From positions 1,240,001 to 1,304,000 of the forward strand of contig NZ_CP009505.1 in assembly GCF_000970045.1 (NCBI RefSeq): a stretch of 64,000 nt of DNA, written 5' to 3'. Both the position numbers and the translations under genes were made by a program. Shown here piece by piece: positions 18,574 to 27,855 of the stretch; position 1 is the first letter of the stretch; each line of letters starts with the position of its first letter. The stretch comes from Methanosarcina sp. MTP4 (lineage in GTDB: Archaea > Halobacteriota > Methanosarcinia > Methanosarcinales > Methanosarcinaceae). A model generated the notes under the pieces. That model was not told the DNA's origin, ran no database searches, and worked only from the letters and a program-made list of their open reading frames with translations.

Positions 18574-19710
18574 TTACTTTTTCCTGATCCGCCAACCTCC
18601 ATACAGGCAGGTCAATCCTCCCAATAATCCGAAACCTGGGGCAGAGTTGTTTTCATTCGATTTCTCTTCACTTGAGCTACTTTCATTATCAGATTCTGAA
18701 TCATTGTTGCTTGAATTATTGGTTTCCCCAGTGCTTTTTTCTCCGGATGCCAGCATATTTGTTTCTTCTCCAGCTGTGCCCTCGTCTTTCATCACTTCTT
18801 CGTCAGGTACATAATGTCCACTCTCTTCAAAAGCAACCGGAATATCAGTCATATTTTGTTTTCTTGCCTCTTCATCAATTATCTGGTAAATCTCTTCAGC
18901 TAAGGCAGCTTTTTCTTCAGAAGGCAAGCCATCATAAATATCTACATGCAATCTGGTGAGCTGCATTCCATATGCTACCACCTGGCCTTTTTCCAAGTAC
19001 GGTAAAATTTTTTCCCTTGTGCCTTTTTTAATCGAATACAGCTTGTTCCACCAGGTTTCTATCTCTTTCTTGTCTTTTAATAGGGGAACTTCTCCATAAT
19101 TTGCGAGATTTCCGTCTCCAAATAGCTGTTCAGGCTTTTCCTTCATGTGTTCTTCAATAGCCTGTATCTCCGATTCAGAAAGTTTTTCCACGTTTTCTCC
19201 ATAGGTATGATAAATGCCCTGTTCCACATCCAGAGGGATTTCCGATTGATAGATGCCATACCCGAATTCTACTGGAATGTCCTGTATGTCCATTTCTTTT
19301 GCAGCATTATCTACCAGAACATATATCTCATTCATCAACGGCTCATCAACATTACCGTACTGAAATAAAATCACAAAGTAACCTTCGGCATTAGCCCCAC
19401 ATGTTACTACTTCTCCATGAGGATACATGTATCTGGAGGCAAGAGTGTCTTTCATTTTATTACCGAGTTCCTCAAGAGTAGAATCCCAGCTTTCTTTTTG
19501 ATTTTCAGTTTCCAGTTCAGGGAGTTTGCCGTATTTTGTAATTACAGTATTCCCATGTGATTCCAGACCAAAAAAATAGTTATAATAATTATAATGCACA
19601 TTGCTGGTTTCAGTATTCGAGCTGGCAGATGCCGGAGCCGTAAATACTACTCCGATGAGTAAAAATGCTAAAATTAACGCTCCTATTCTAAATATTTTAT
19701 TTGTTGTCAT
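18574..19710 (-). CDS. Secreted protein with PGF-CTERM sorting tail
   Basis: A 378-residue exported protein of unknown function. Residues 1-30 are a signal peptide (IGALILAFLLIGVVFTAPASA). The middle (about 35-300) has two related segments, each with LPELETENQKESWDSTLEELGNK or VPLLKDKKEIETWWNKLYS followed by a strand-rich part ending in a YxxIDEEARKQNMTDIPVAF-like motif, so an internal duplication. A Ser/Asn/Glu-rich linker leads to APGFGLLGGLTCLYGGW and basic RIRKK, the tripartite PGF-CTERM signal that an archaeosortase (ArtA) would cut and replace by a lipid anchor. No archaeosortase gene is in the window. Confidence 0.75.
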   Translation of the reverse strand: MTTNKIFRIGALILAFLLIGVVFTAPASASSNTETSNVHYNYYNYFFGLESHGNTVITKYGKLPELETENQKESWDSTLEELGNKMKDTLASRYMYPHGEVVTCGANAEGYFVILFQYGNVDEPLMNEIYVLVDNAAKEMDIQDIPVEFGYGIYQSEIPLDVEQGIYHTYGENVEKLSESEIQAIEEHMKEKPEQLFGDGNLANYGEVPLLKDKKEIETWWNKLYSIKKGTREKILPYLEKGQVVAYGMQLTRLHVDIYDGLPSEEKAALAEEIYQIIDEEARKQNMTDIPVAFEESGHYVPDEEVMKDEGTAGEETNMLASGEKSTGETNNSSNNDSESDNESSSSEEKSNENNSAPGFGLLGGLTCLYGGWRIRKK

Positions 19711-20119
19711 GCTTTTACCCTGCGTATTTTACTCCATAGGCAGAATCAGGCAAGCGTAAGTCTTCGTAAAATTAACATAACCCTGTTTCTGGGTATGAAG
19801 TTCAAATTTTTCCCGGAAAGTACTTTTGAACTCCATAAACTATTTTTCACCAACTCTTTATATGTTTTCTGGCCAAATCATCAAACTATCAAAAAGAAGG
19901 TTGATTTATGGTTTTGTTTTTCTGTAGTATTACTCTTTCTGACAAACAGTTTGATAGATTGGATAGAAATTATATATAGATGTGAAAAAAAGAATCATCT
20001 GAATCTTTACTCCAGGGCAAAATCGCATTGACTTTATTTTTTACTGTACTCAATGTTAGCTAATTTTGCCTTCTGGAAACAAATATGAAAAAACGAACAT
20101 GAAGTTGGGGAAATAAATA
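19711..20119. promoter_or_regulatory. Divergent promoter region of two secreted-protein genes
   Basis: A 409-bp AT-rich gap. TATA-like elements occur near 19857 (TTTATATG) and 19971 (ATTATATATAG). A short open frame at 19795-20031 has no homology or ribosome-binding site and is not called. Confidence 0.35.
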
Positions 20120-21439
20120 ATGATGGAAAGCAGAAGAATACGAATAGGAGAGCTAATTGTTGCAATGATGCTTGTGAGCATAGCATTCATGCCCGCTGTT
20201 AGTGCAATGGAAGTTGAAGTTGAAGCGCATCCAGTTCAAGCCTCGGGTATGGTCATGATTGATGAGGTGGTAACAGCGAGCTCGGATTCCGGTTTCAATC
20301 AGGATGTGGATTTTGCAAAACTCCAGATCAACCCACGTCATTCAAGCACCCAGTTAAAACCTGGAAGCAGTGACAAAATTACTGTGACTGTCACAAACAA
20401 GGACAATAAAACCATTACACTGGAACCCGGGGTTGTGCCGTCCCCGTACGCGGAGAATATCTTTGAAGAAAGCTGGGTCACCGTAACACCTTCCAGCAAA
20501 GACCTCGAACCGGAGGAAAAGCAGGAATTTACTATTGAGGTGAATATCCCGGAAGATGCTGATATCGGGAACTATGGCGCTGAGATCGCATTCACTGATG
20601 ATGTAATGCAAACCCCCTATCCAGCAACCTATCCCCAGTATATCAATACCATGAACCTTTTTGTTGATGTCTGGACCCCTCCGAATATCCAGATCCAGAC
20701 GTCATATATCAGGGACCGTGTCAGGGCAGGGGATGAACATGACTATGAAATCAAGCTCAAGAACGTAGCTGACAGGGACATTGCTATCGACCCGAAAATA
20801 AGTGATGACAACCAACGGTATTTTTATGATCCATATGGCACGGAGGGTCCTGCATTTGATGATGATGCGATCACCATTATCGCCCCTTCAATCGTAAAAG
20901 CAGGTGAAACAGCTGTTGTCAGGGTGCATCTTGAAGTTCCCGATGATGCAAAAGGCAGATATAACGGAGCCCTTGACCTGAACATTGATGATCCGTCCAT
21001 ACGTGAATGGGATGGTCAAATCCAGATGGATTTCGAAGTGTGGACCCAGCCCAGCGGACCTTACACAAAGGCTTTCACTACCAGGACCGAGGGTCCCATT
21101 ACCATTGAAGTGTCATCCAATGACCACAATTACGGTATGTGGATGGGTGCAGGCAGTCAGGACGAGAAAGATGAGGCCTCCTTTGACCTGGCCCTTGAAG
21201 GTGAATCAGGTAAGGTCGAACTGAACCTGGTTAAAACAACCTACAGCGGTACTGTCAGTCTTGGAGCATCTGACTTTCCTCCCTGGGAAGTGGATGGAGC
21301 AGGGATCTATCGAGATGCTGTCGAGGTCTACACGGAGACTTATGAGGCACCAGGTGCCATCGGAGACTGGACTCTCGGCATACTTCCGACAAATACGCAA
21401 CAGTTTACTTATTTAATTACGATCGGGGCTGTTGAATGA
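20120..21439 (+). CDS. Secreted protein with NEW3/CARDB-like Ig domains
   Basis: A 439-residue exported protein. The signal peptide spans residues 1-30 (LIVAMMLVSIAFMPAVSA). Two Ig-like domains follow: about 65-165 (KPGSSDKITVTVTNKDNKTI, EEKQEFTIEVNIPEDADIG) and about 190-320 (RAGDEHDYEIKLKNVADRDI, AGETAVVRVHLEVPDDAKG). The C-terminal 120 residues form another strand-rich domain. No anchor is seen. Two ATGs are adjacent (20120, 20123) and either could be used. The domain type often mediates binding at the cell surface. The next gene starts 53 bp downstream, so the two are probably one operon. Confidence 0.75.
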   Translation: MMESRRIRIGELIVAMMLVSIAFMPAVSAMEVEVEAHPVQASGMVMIDEVVTASSDSGFNQDVDFAKLQINPRHSSTQLKPGSSDKITVTVTNKDNKTITLEPGVVPSPYAENIFEESWVTVTPSSKDLEPEEKQEFTIEVNIPEDADIGNYGAEIAFTDDVMQTPYPATYPQYINTMNLFVDVWTPPNIQIQTSYIRDRVRAGDEHDYEIKLKNVADRDIAIDPKISDDNQRYFYDPYGTEGPAFDDDAITIIAPSIVKAGETAVVRVHLEVPDDAKGRYNGALDLNIDDPSIREWDGQIQMDFEVWTQPSGPYTKAFTTRTEGPITIEVSSNDHNYGMWMGAGSQDEKDEASFDLALEGESGKVELNLVKTTYSGTVSLGASDFPPWEVDGAGIYRDAVEVYTETYEAPGAIGDWTLGILPTNTQQFTYLITIGAVE

Positions 21440-21492
21440 ACAAGCGGATACGGGCGGAGTAACGCCCTGCCTTTCTTTTTCAGGTGACATTT

Positions 21493-22077
21493 ATGGACCA
21501 TTTATCTAAATTGTTCACGGCTGCATTGGTCGTAATGTTCCTCATAGCCGGTGTTGTATGCACCAATGACTCTGAAAATTCGTCCTCTAACTATGCGATT
21601 ACATGGGTGGGCACACCCCCGGCAGAAAGTGCCATGATCGAGACAAAGCTCAAACAGCAAATAAGTCCCTACCCTGGTATGGAATATGATAACGTTACGC
21701 TTAGCGCATCGAGAGAAAATGATAAACTCCGCATACATGCGATAGCTGAGTCATCAGGTTCCAGGTATCCTGACCTGTATGACTTCACGTACCGGGACGG
21801 TGCCCTGATACAGGTCGGATATCTCCTTGAAGCCATTCCTGAATCTGTCCGGTCCGAAGCTATTGGCGTGGCTATGCAAAATGAAGGTATTGCGAACGCT
21901 CTGAGTACCGATACGAATGCATACGTTGTTTCATCCGTAAAACGGATCCTACCTGAGACCTCGGAAAAGTTCTATTCCGGAAAGACCCTGATTAGTGTGA
22001 CATGGCTGGATTATTCGGTATCCGCATTGATTGACATGGACACAGGGGAAGTGGTCCAGGTCTGGAACGGACAATGA
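21493..22077 (+). CDS. Secreted or lipid-anchored hypothetical protein
   Basis: A 194-residue protein of no recognised family. The N-terminus (LFTAALVVMFLIAGVVC) reads as a lipobox signal, so the product may be a lipoprotein attached at the cysteine. The mature part is alpha/beta with ETKLKQQISPYPGMEYDNVT and a final VSALIDMDTGEVVQVWNG, a PepSY-like ending. A GTG at 21484 is in frame, but it lies in the AGGTGA ribosome-binding site for the ATG at 21493, which decides the start. It probably shares a transcript with the preceding gene. Confidence 0.65.
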   Translation: MDHLSKLFTAALVVMFLIAGVVCTNDSENSSSNYAITWVGTPPAESAMIETKLKQQISPYPGMEYDNVTLSASRENDKLRIHAIAESSGSRYPDLYDFTYRDGALIQVGYLLEAIPESVRSEAIGVAMQNEGIANALSTDTNAYVVSSVKRILPETSEKFYSGKTLISVTWLDYSVSALIDMDTGEVVQVWNGQ

Positions 22078-22222
22078 GAAAAGTAGAGCAGAAGTTTTTA
22101 GTGAACTATTGATTAGTCTCATGAACTTTATCCTTTTAACTCAATTAACTGATTTTGATTGTTGAAAAAAGATGTCAACTACCTTTGTCTGATACATTTT
22201 GTTCAAAAAAGTAGAGGTTGAA

Positions 22223-22245
22223 AGGACGTTTTTCCGTCCTCCCGG
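22223..22245. terminator. Bidirectional terminator in a convergent gap
   Basis: Stem AGGACG / CGTCCT with a T-rich loop, between the convergent genes ending at 22077 and 22289. Confidence 0.45.
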
Positions 22246-22288
22246 TCCGTATAAAATCGTAAATTTTATATCTCAGTTCCCAAGGGCT

Positions 22289-22696
22289 TCAGAGAAGCTG
22301 CGTTCCCGCTTCATCCCCTGACTTGCACTGGTAAACTTCCGTGATCTTCATTAAGGCAAGGGCTTTTGCGGGATATTTGTCTCCCATGGACTTGACCATT
22401 TTGTACATCTTCTCGTATTCTTCGCCTTCGGTCTTGATCTCAAAGTCACCCTTGATCTGGTAGCAGCCCTTAATTTCGGGTCCCCAGAGATAGATTGCTC
22501 CCCTCGGGTTTTCGTCGAGGTTCTTGCGGGTCTTGTAGAAATAGTTGTCTGCAATCCAGATGGTCTCGTCGTCTTCCTGGAGCTTGCAAAAGCCGATAGG
22601 TACGACATTCGGGTCTCCGCTTTTTGAGGCGGTTGCAAAGGGGAAAATTCTCATTCCTGCAAAAGCTTCTTTCATTTCTGCTGTCAGTTTAACCAT
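22289..22696 (-). CDS. Pyridoxamine 5'-phosphate oxidase-like flavoprotein
   Basis: A 135-residue FMN-binding split-barrel protein. VVPIGFCKLQEDDETIWIADNYFYKTRKNLDENPRGAIYLWG is the characteristic core in pieces (FMN phosphate contacts lie in the YFYKTRKNL part), followed by GCYQIKGDFEI. Such small single-domain members in methanogens bind flavin (FMN or F420), but their substrates are usually unknown; it is unlikely to be a true PdxH. The upstream Met at 22711 is in frame, but AGGTGA 8 nt before MVKLTAEMKEAF sets the start at 22696. Its 3' end is copied at 18501-18545. Confidence 0.8.
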   Translation of the reverse strand: MVKLTAEMKEAFAGMRIFPFATASKSGDPNVVPIGFCKLQEDDETIWIADNYFYKTRKNLDENPRGAIYLWGPEIKGCYQIKGDFEIKTEGEEYEKMYKMVKSMGDKYPAKALALMKITEVYQCKSGDEAGTQLL

Positions 22697-22925
22697 ATAC
22701 TTCACCTGCATCTGATCTTTTTTACTAATATACTCAAGCTCCTGATATAAATATTCAGGTATGAAAAATATAGTGAAGTAATGGTGCAGTAAGCGGGGGA
22801 GAAAATCCTGTTGTCCTGAGTTATTCAGTTGCTGCTTTTGAGAAAATAGAAAACGATGGCTGGCTATAGACTTTATTCATGGACCCCGTGCAACCGGAAC
22901 TAACCTTATCGTGTCTTTTTTGTCC

Positions 22926-22946
22926 CCGGAAGCCAAAGGCTTCCGG
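22926..22946. terminator. Strong 9-bp hairpin
   Basis: Perfect stem CCGGAAGCC / GGCTTCCGG with loop AAA, followed by CTTTTCC. It resembles a terminator but no gene ends next to it; it may be a short interspersed palindrome. Confidence 0.4.
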
Positions 22947-23206
22947 CTTTTCCAGAATAAAAGTTAAAGAATAGAGTGAAAGATAATAGCAGAAAATAAA
23001 ATAGAACGGATAGTTATAAAAAACGGGCATGAAATTCTGCGAATAACAGGCACAAAAAATGAAAGTACCGTGGACTTTCATGCCAAATAAAAGAAATTAG
23101 GACTGTATAACTGGTCTAAAACCTGTATTGATGTCAATAAAACAAAAACAAAGACAACCTGCTAAATAATTCTTTCAATTCTCTTTTTGCATCTTTTCGG
23201 GAAGGG

Positions 23207-23225
23207 CCGCCAGGCAAGCTGGCGG
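23207..23225. repeat. Short dispersed palindrome CCGCCAG-N5-CTGGCGG
   Basis: A 7-bp perfect stem with a 5-nt loop. The same stem with a different loop is at 18091-18109. Both lie in spacers. Confidence 0.5.
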
Positions 23226-23384
23226 AGCACTCTCCATTCAATCAAATTGAAAAACGGTTGCCAGGGTACTTTTTATCTTAAAACTGAAGAACTGGCTCTG
23301 GATCATATGGCATGTTTCCATGACAAGGCAGGTATTCATCCGATTAAAATAGAGAAATGACCGCAGAAAGGGTTTTCATATTCA

Positions 23385-23545
23385 AGGCCCTAAATTCCTT
23401 CCCCAATCTCAAGTGAAAGTTTAACCACCGAAAGTACGGAATACACGGAATAAAGAAAATAAGGCACAATCCTTCCGTGCTTTCCGTGTCTTCCGTGGTT
23501 TTAAATTAAGTACAAATATTTACTTTCGGGAAACTTTCGGGACTA
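23385..23545. repeat. Dispersed palindromic element (ACCACGGAA family), copy 1
   Basis: An imperfect palindrome built from TTAACCACCGAAAGTACGG on the left and TTCCGTGTCTTCCGTGGTTT on the right, around AATAAAG...GGCACAATCC. Flanks (CCAATCTCAAGT, ATATTTAC, TTCGGGACTATA) are shared with the copy at 62890. An inverted copy lies at 43489. Confidence 0.85.
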
Positions 23546-23574
23546 TATTCCGGTAAATTTCAGTTCTCTGGATT

Positions 23575-24186
23575 TCAATTCGGCTGGACATACCTGAAGA
23601 CCTTATCCAGGAAGTACTGGTGGATGCGCATATCCTCAGTCAGTTCCGGGTGGAACGAAAGCGCCATTACATTGTCCTGCTCTGCTGCGATTATAAAGCC
23701 GTTAAGCCGGGAAAGTACTTTCACATTGGGCCCGCAGCTTACGATTGCAGGAGCCCGGATGAAAATACCGCTATAGGGAGAACCAAGAATCTCTATTTCA
23801 AGTTCAGCCTCAAAGGACTCTCTTTGCCTTCCGAAAGCGTTCCTGTTTACCTTTGTGTCCATGATGCCGAGCAGTTCCTGGCTGGTTTTTTCCACCTGTT
23901 CGTCCCCTTCCTTTGCAAGAACGATCAGGCCTGCACAGGTCCCGAGGATCGGAACTCCCTTTGCAGCCGCCTCTTTCATCTCTTCTGCAATTCCCTCACG
24001 GGCAAGCAGCCGGCAGAGTGTCGTGCTCTCCCCACCCGGGATCACAATCCCGCTGCACTCCGGGACGACGCCTTTGTGCTTGATCGTAACAACTTCAGCG
24101 TACTCACCCCTTTCGGAAAGGGCTCTTTTCAAAGCCTCAACGTGTTCGGAAACTGCTCCCTGGATCGCAATAACACCGATCTTCAT
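23575..24186 (-). CDS. pdxT: Glutaminase subunit of PLP synthase
   Basis: A 203-residue class I glutamine amidotransferase that releases ammonia from glutamine for PdxS in DXP-independent vitamin B6 synthesis. The triad is visible: C84 (LGTCAG), H179 and E181 (FHPE), with the PGGEST loop at 50-55. The open frame runs four codons further up, but MKIGVIAIQG at 24186 is the family start. It follows pdxS in the same direction after 227 bp. Confidence 0.96.
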   Translation of the reverse strand: MKIGVIAIQGAVSEHVEALKRALSERGEYAEVVTIKHKGVVPECSGIVIPGGESTTLCRLLAREGIAEEMKEAAAKGVPILGTCAGLIVLAKEGDEQVEKTSQELLGIMDTKVNRNAFGRQRESFEAELEIEILGSPYSGIFIRAPAIVSCGPNVKVLSRLNGFIIAAEQDNVMALSFHPELTEDMRIHQYFLDKVFRYVQPN

Positions 24187-24413
24187 TAAAAACACCATTT
24201 TGTGAAAATAAGTCTGTTATTTATTGAATCAAAAGTTTTTCTAAAATGAATTGATTTGAAAACCGAATTAGTTTAAAAGTTGAATTAATGTGAGTTTCCT
24301 TCCGGCTGACCGGAAGAATACTCATTTGAATAAATAATGTAATTAACCGTTTAGTCCGCTTGAGCGAGCGAAGCGAGTGAAACGGACCTCGTGCTCCCGA
24401 TGCGAAATTCGGG
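24187..24413. other. pdxS-pdxT spacer with hairpin and REP fragment
   Basis: Bases 24299-24316 form CTTCCGG-CTGA-CCGGAAG. Bases 24354-24412 contain a fragment of the repeat family clustered at 40.7-46.3 kb (GAGCGAGCGAAGCGAG, then CTCGTGCTCCCGATGCG). Whether pdxT is read through from pdxS or has its own promoter is unclear. Confidence 0.55.
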
Positions 24414-25310
24414 TTACCAGCCGCGTTCCTGAAGGGCTTCTTCCCTGGGAATCGTGTCGACGCTGATGCCTTTCATGCCGCTTCCGATGCCTTTGGAGAT
24501 TTCGGCGAGTTTTGCGGGGTCGTCATAGTTGTTGACGGCTTCGACTACTGCTTTTGCCATCTTCTCGGGGTTTTCGGCTTTGAAGATCCCTGAGCCTACG
24601 AAGACGCCGTCAGCACCGAGGCGCATCATGAGGGCTGCGTCGGCAGGGGTTGCAACTCCGCCGGCTGCAAAGTTTACGACCGGGAGGCGCTGCATCTGGC
24701 CGGTTTCGATCACGAGTTCGATTGGGGCTTCGATGTCCCTGGCAACCATGATCAGTTCTTCTTTGGTCTTTCCGGCAAGTTCCCGGATTTCGCCCTGGAT
24801 CTGCTTCATGTGCTTGACAGCCTGGCTGACGTCTCCTGTCCCGGCTTCTCCTTTGGTCCGGATCATGGCTGCACCTTCGTTGATCCGGCGAAGGGCTTCT
24901 CCGAGGTTCCTGGCTCCGCAGACGAAGGGTACGGTAAAGTCGGTCTTGTCGATGTGGAAGTAGGGGTCGGCAGGGGTAAGGACTTCGGACTCATCTACCA
25001 TGTCCACGCCAAGCGCTTCAAGGATTCCGGCTTCCACGAAGTGTCCGATCCTGGCTTTTGCCATAACAGGGATTGTGACGGTATCGATAATCTGCTGGAT
25101 GATCTCAGGGTCTGCCATCCTGGCAACGCCGCCTTCTTTTCTGATGTCTGCCGGGACAGCCTGCAGAGCCATGACAGCAACTGCGCCTGCTTCTTCTGCG
25201 ATCCTGGCCTGCTCGGGGTTCGTCACGTCCATGATCACACCCCCCTTCTGCATCTTAGCAAAGCCCCTCTTGATCAGTTCAGTCCCGTGTCTCAATTTTT
25301 CAAAGTCCAT
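24414..25310 (-). CDS. pdxS: Pyridoxal 5'-phosphate synthase subunit PdxS
   Basis: A 298-residue (beta/alpha)8 enzyme that makes PLP from ribose 5-phosphate, glyceraldehyde 3-phosphate and ammonia. The key residues are D28 (VIMDV), K85 (VMAKARIGH) and K153 (RTKGEAGTG). Upstream in-frame ATGs at 25343 and 25319 exist, but GAGGATGA just before [10 protein letters not shown] supports 25310. It forms a dodecamer with PdxT in known systems. Confidence 0.96.
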   Translation of the reverse strand: MDFEKLRHGTELIKRGFAKMQKGGVIMDVTNPEQARIAEEAGAVAVMALQAVPADIRKEGGVARMADPEIIQQIIDTVTIPVMAKARIGHFVEAGILEALGVDMVDESEVLTPADPYFHIDKTDFTVPFVCGARNLGEALRRINEGAAMIRTKGEAGTGDVSQAVKHMKQIQGEIRELAGKTKEELIMVARDIEAPIELVIETGQMQRLPVVNFAAGGVATPADAALMMRLGADGVFVGSGIFKAENPEKMAKAVVEAVNNYDDPAKLAEISKGIGSGMKGISVDTIPREEALQERGW

Positions 25311-25925
25311 GAATGTCATCCTCTTGGGTTTTAATATTAACAATAAAATTCATTCTACTGGTGGAAAAGCTATCAGGTATATATCTTCGGTATATTTATC
25401 TTCAGGTATATTTTATCTGGTATATCCTGGAAATTGCAGGCTTTCGACTGCAATTTTTATTTTGCTGTTTCTCCTGTGAATTGTGAATACGCTCAATAGT
25501 TAAAAGCTTTATTTAAGGATTCCTTCATCCGGCGGATAAGGATAAGAAAAATTCCTCTTGTAAGCTTAAATTGCGAGCCTGGAGTTTTCCTTTTCCGGAA
25601 TTCCTTAGGGAATTTATATGGTGTTATTTTCGGAGACGTTATTTCAGTTGGTAAATTAAATATGAGATGGGAGTGATCAATTTTTCGATTGTTTTTCCTG
25701 AAATTTACTTCCTCACATATTTTAAAATTTAATATATGACTCAGGGTTTCCGGGAGCAAAATCTCATTTTTTTATGATAGGGCTTCTGCAGTATCAAAGA
25801 TTTATAAGATTGGATCATATAATCAACTGTTTGAATTATCTATTTGATTATTATGTTTTACTTCAGCTTTTTATTTTTAGGGCTGGATAGATCATTGACA
25901 GCTTATTATTTGCGGGGAATGGAGT
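25311..25925. promoter_or_regulatory. Divergent control region between pdxS and a secreted-protein gene
   Basis: A 615-bp AT-rich gap. Near pdxS (25373-25432) there are four GGTATAT-type stretches that may include its TATA box. No convincing gene was seen; an 88-codon frame at 25493-25759 has no support. Confidence 0.35.
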
Positions 25926-27539
25926 ATGAAAATGAAGTTGAAAATGAAACGCTTAGATATATCTGTATTTTGTGTCCTCTTGATTGTGGTCCTTGGAGCA
26001 TCTCCTGCCCTTGCCCAGATGGGTCAGGGTGGAGGGTCCAACGGTGGCATGGGTCCGGGAATGGGCCAGGACATGATGAATGGTTACGGGTTTGACCGGT
26101 ATGACAGCAGGTTTACAGGGTTCGGGTCAATGACTTTCGAAGAAGTCTGCAACAATTTCGGAATTCCGATTGAAGATGCGGTTTCCGACCTTGGACTGCC
26201 CGAAGATCTGGACACGCAGCTCACGATTCTGGAGATTGAAGAGGAGTACGGGGTTTCCGGGCAGGAAATTGCCAGCTACATGGTCATGAACATGCAGCAG
26301 ACCCAGACCTCGCTCAATGCGCGGCAGCAGCTCCTGATGCGCCAGCAGGCTACGCAGGCTGTAAGAGGCATGGGCACAGGCATGGGCACAGGCATGGGCA
26401 CAGGCATGGGTATGGGCTACGGACTCCATTTCATGCAGCAGGGACGCTTTGCATATGGGAACTTTACGACCTTCAGCTTTGATGCCGATTCTGGCGAAGT
26501 AAGCAACTTTGCGGTTGGTGGGGACCTGATTTTCGATTCGGTCACGGTTTCCGATTTTGCCTTTGAGGATGAGCAGGTAGCAGGTACAACTGCCTTCTAT
26601 GAGGGCGCTGACAGCCAGATTTTCCTTCACGACAACCCGATGGGAGTCATGCAGGTAAGGGCCTTTGCCGACAAAACCGTTGTTTTTGAGCTTGCAGAAG
26701 AAGTGGAAGCAAGCCTGGATGCCGAACTTTCGGATGAGCAGGAAGATGCAATTATTGTGAAGATTACTAAAAACAATTTCGAGGGATACCTTACAGTCTT
26801 CAAGAATTACCTTGCTTCCGGCATGGACGACGAGCCTCTCGAGGGGCTTGATGTTGAAGTTTCGGATGACGAGGTCACGGTGACCCTTGTTGAAAACAGT
26901 GTGGTCATGTTCCGTGCAACTCCCATGGAACCCGCTTTCATGCAGACCGAGTACCGTTACGGTACCCGGGCAGCGTACATGCACCAGGTGCTCAACAGGG
27001 AAATCGCAAATGGCAGGGTTGGAGCCGAGGTCGCCCTCCGCGCAGGCGGGGATAATGCGTCTGTGGTGAGCTACACCCCCATGGGCGTGCAGGTCAGGGA
27101 AAGGGACAGGGACCGTATCGTGCTCGGGGTAGATTCGGAACTTCCCCAGGGCAGGGTCATAACTGTAAATGTGGATAACGAGACCATCAACCTTTCAAAC
27201 CCCGACCGCCTCAGGCTCCACTTTGACGGGGAGGATATCGAAAAAGCCGAAAGCATCGACGAACTCTTTGCCGGCGGGGACCGCCCGCTCTGCTATCTCG
27301 CGCAGGAAAACGGGACCGCCACAATGGCAGTCTATATCCCGGAATTTTCGGAGCACGAAATCGTAATTGACCTCGAACCCGAAGCCGGAGAGGAAGCTGA
27401 AGAAGCAGGGGAAGAGGAAGCCGCTGAAGGAGAAGCCGCTGAAGAGGAAGGTGAGGCTGAATCCACACCAGCTTTCGAGTTCGGACTCGGAGTTGCGTTG
27501 CTGACTTTTGCATACGGACTGAGGCGCAGAAGCTTGTAA
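25926..27539 (+). CDS. Secreted Met/Gly-rich protein with C-terminal sorting-like tail
   Basis: A 537-residue exported protein of unknown function. The signal peptide covers residues 1-35 (ISVFCVLLIVVLGASPALA). A Met/Gly-rich linker follows, then about 60-115 a helical domain with TFEEVCNNFGIPIEDAVSDL and GLPEDLDTQLTILEIEEEYG, a motif pair seen in other methanogen membrane proteins. The stretch near 145-160 is a GTGM tetrapeptide repeat encoded by a 12-bp tandem repeat. The remainder is strand-rich. The end is a Glu/Ala-rich linker, then PAFEFGLGVALLTFAYG and RRR, a PGF-CTERM-like tripartite tail lacking the exact PGF. The ATG follows GGAGT. Confidence 0.7.
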   Translation: MKMKLKMKRLDISVFCVLLIVVLGASPALAQMGQGGGSNGGMGPGMGQDMMNGYGFDRYDSRFTGFGSMTFEEVCNNFGIPIEDAVSDLGLPEDLDTQLTILEIEEEYGVSGQEIASYMVMNMQQTQTSLNARQQLLMRQQATQAVRGMGTGMGTGMGTGMGMGYGLHFMQQGRFAYGNFTTFSFDADSGEVSNFAVGGDLIFDSVTVSDFAFEDEQVAGTTAFYEGADSQIFLHDNPMGVMQVRAFADKTVVFELAEEVEASLDAELSDEQEDAIIVKITKNNFEGYLTVFKNYLASGMDDEPLEGLDVEVSDDEVTVTLVENSVVMFRATPMEPAFMQTEYRYGTRAAYMHQVLNREIANGRVGAEVALRAGGDNASVVSYTPMGVQVRERDRDRIVLGVDSELPQGRVITVNVDNETINLSNPDRLRLHFDGEDIEKAESIDELFAGGDRPLCYLAQENGTATMAVYIPEFSEHEIVIDLEPEAGEEAEEAGEEEAAEGEAAEEEGEAESTPAFEFGLGVALLTFAYGLRRRSL

Positions 27540-27855
27540 TGAGTTTCTTGCAAAAATAGCCTGATTCCTCTATTTTTCCTTTTCCTCATTTTCTATTTTT
27601 TTTATTTCAGTCGAATACCCCGTAGCTTGCTGCGGGGATGGATACTTCCCCGGGAACCGTTGATGATAATGCTAATTCTCAATTCCACTTTTTGCTTGTT
27701 AAGTCCTGCTCAAACTAAACCGTATTATGTTTAATGTCTCATTTTACGGAATTTTCAGCGGTGGCGCGAACATACCCCGTTGCTTGCAGCGGGGTGCGCC
27801 AGCGCAACTTTGATTTTTGCTCTTCGATACTTTTGTATGCTGATTCGCTGCTTTT
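27540..27855. other. Convergent spacer with two related hairpins
   Basis: Two copies of a GC-rich hairpin: CCCCGTAGC / GCTGCGGGG at 27618-27637 and ACCCCGTTGC / GCAGCGGGGT at 27774-27795. They share TTGC at the loop. They could terminate transcription from both sides, or be members of a dispersed short palindrome family. Confidence 0.55.

Larger units (their letters stand above)
22697..23574. other. Gene-poor spacer with hairpins and a palindromic repeat
   Basis: No supported gene. An 86-codon open frame at 22821-23081 crosses a hairpin and has no family features. The stretch holds the hairpins at 22926-22946 and 23207-23225 and a dispersed palindromic element at 23385-23545. Confidence 0.4.

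Noticed and set aside
21484-21492. GTG as start of the secreted protein at 21493
   Set aside because: The GTG lies in the AGGTGA sequence that is correctly spaced as ribosome-binding site for the ATG at 21493.
22821-23081. An 86-codon open frame
   Set aside because: It contains a 9-bp hairpin, has aromatic-rich random-looking composition and no ribosome-binding site.
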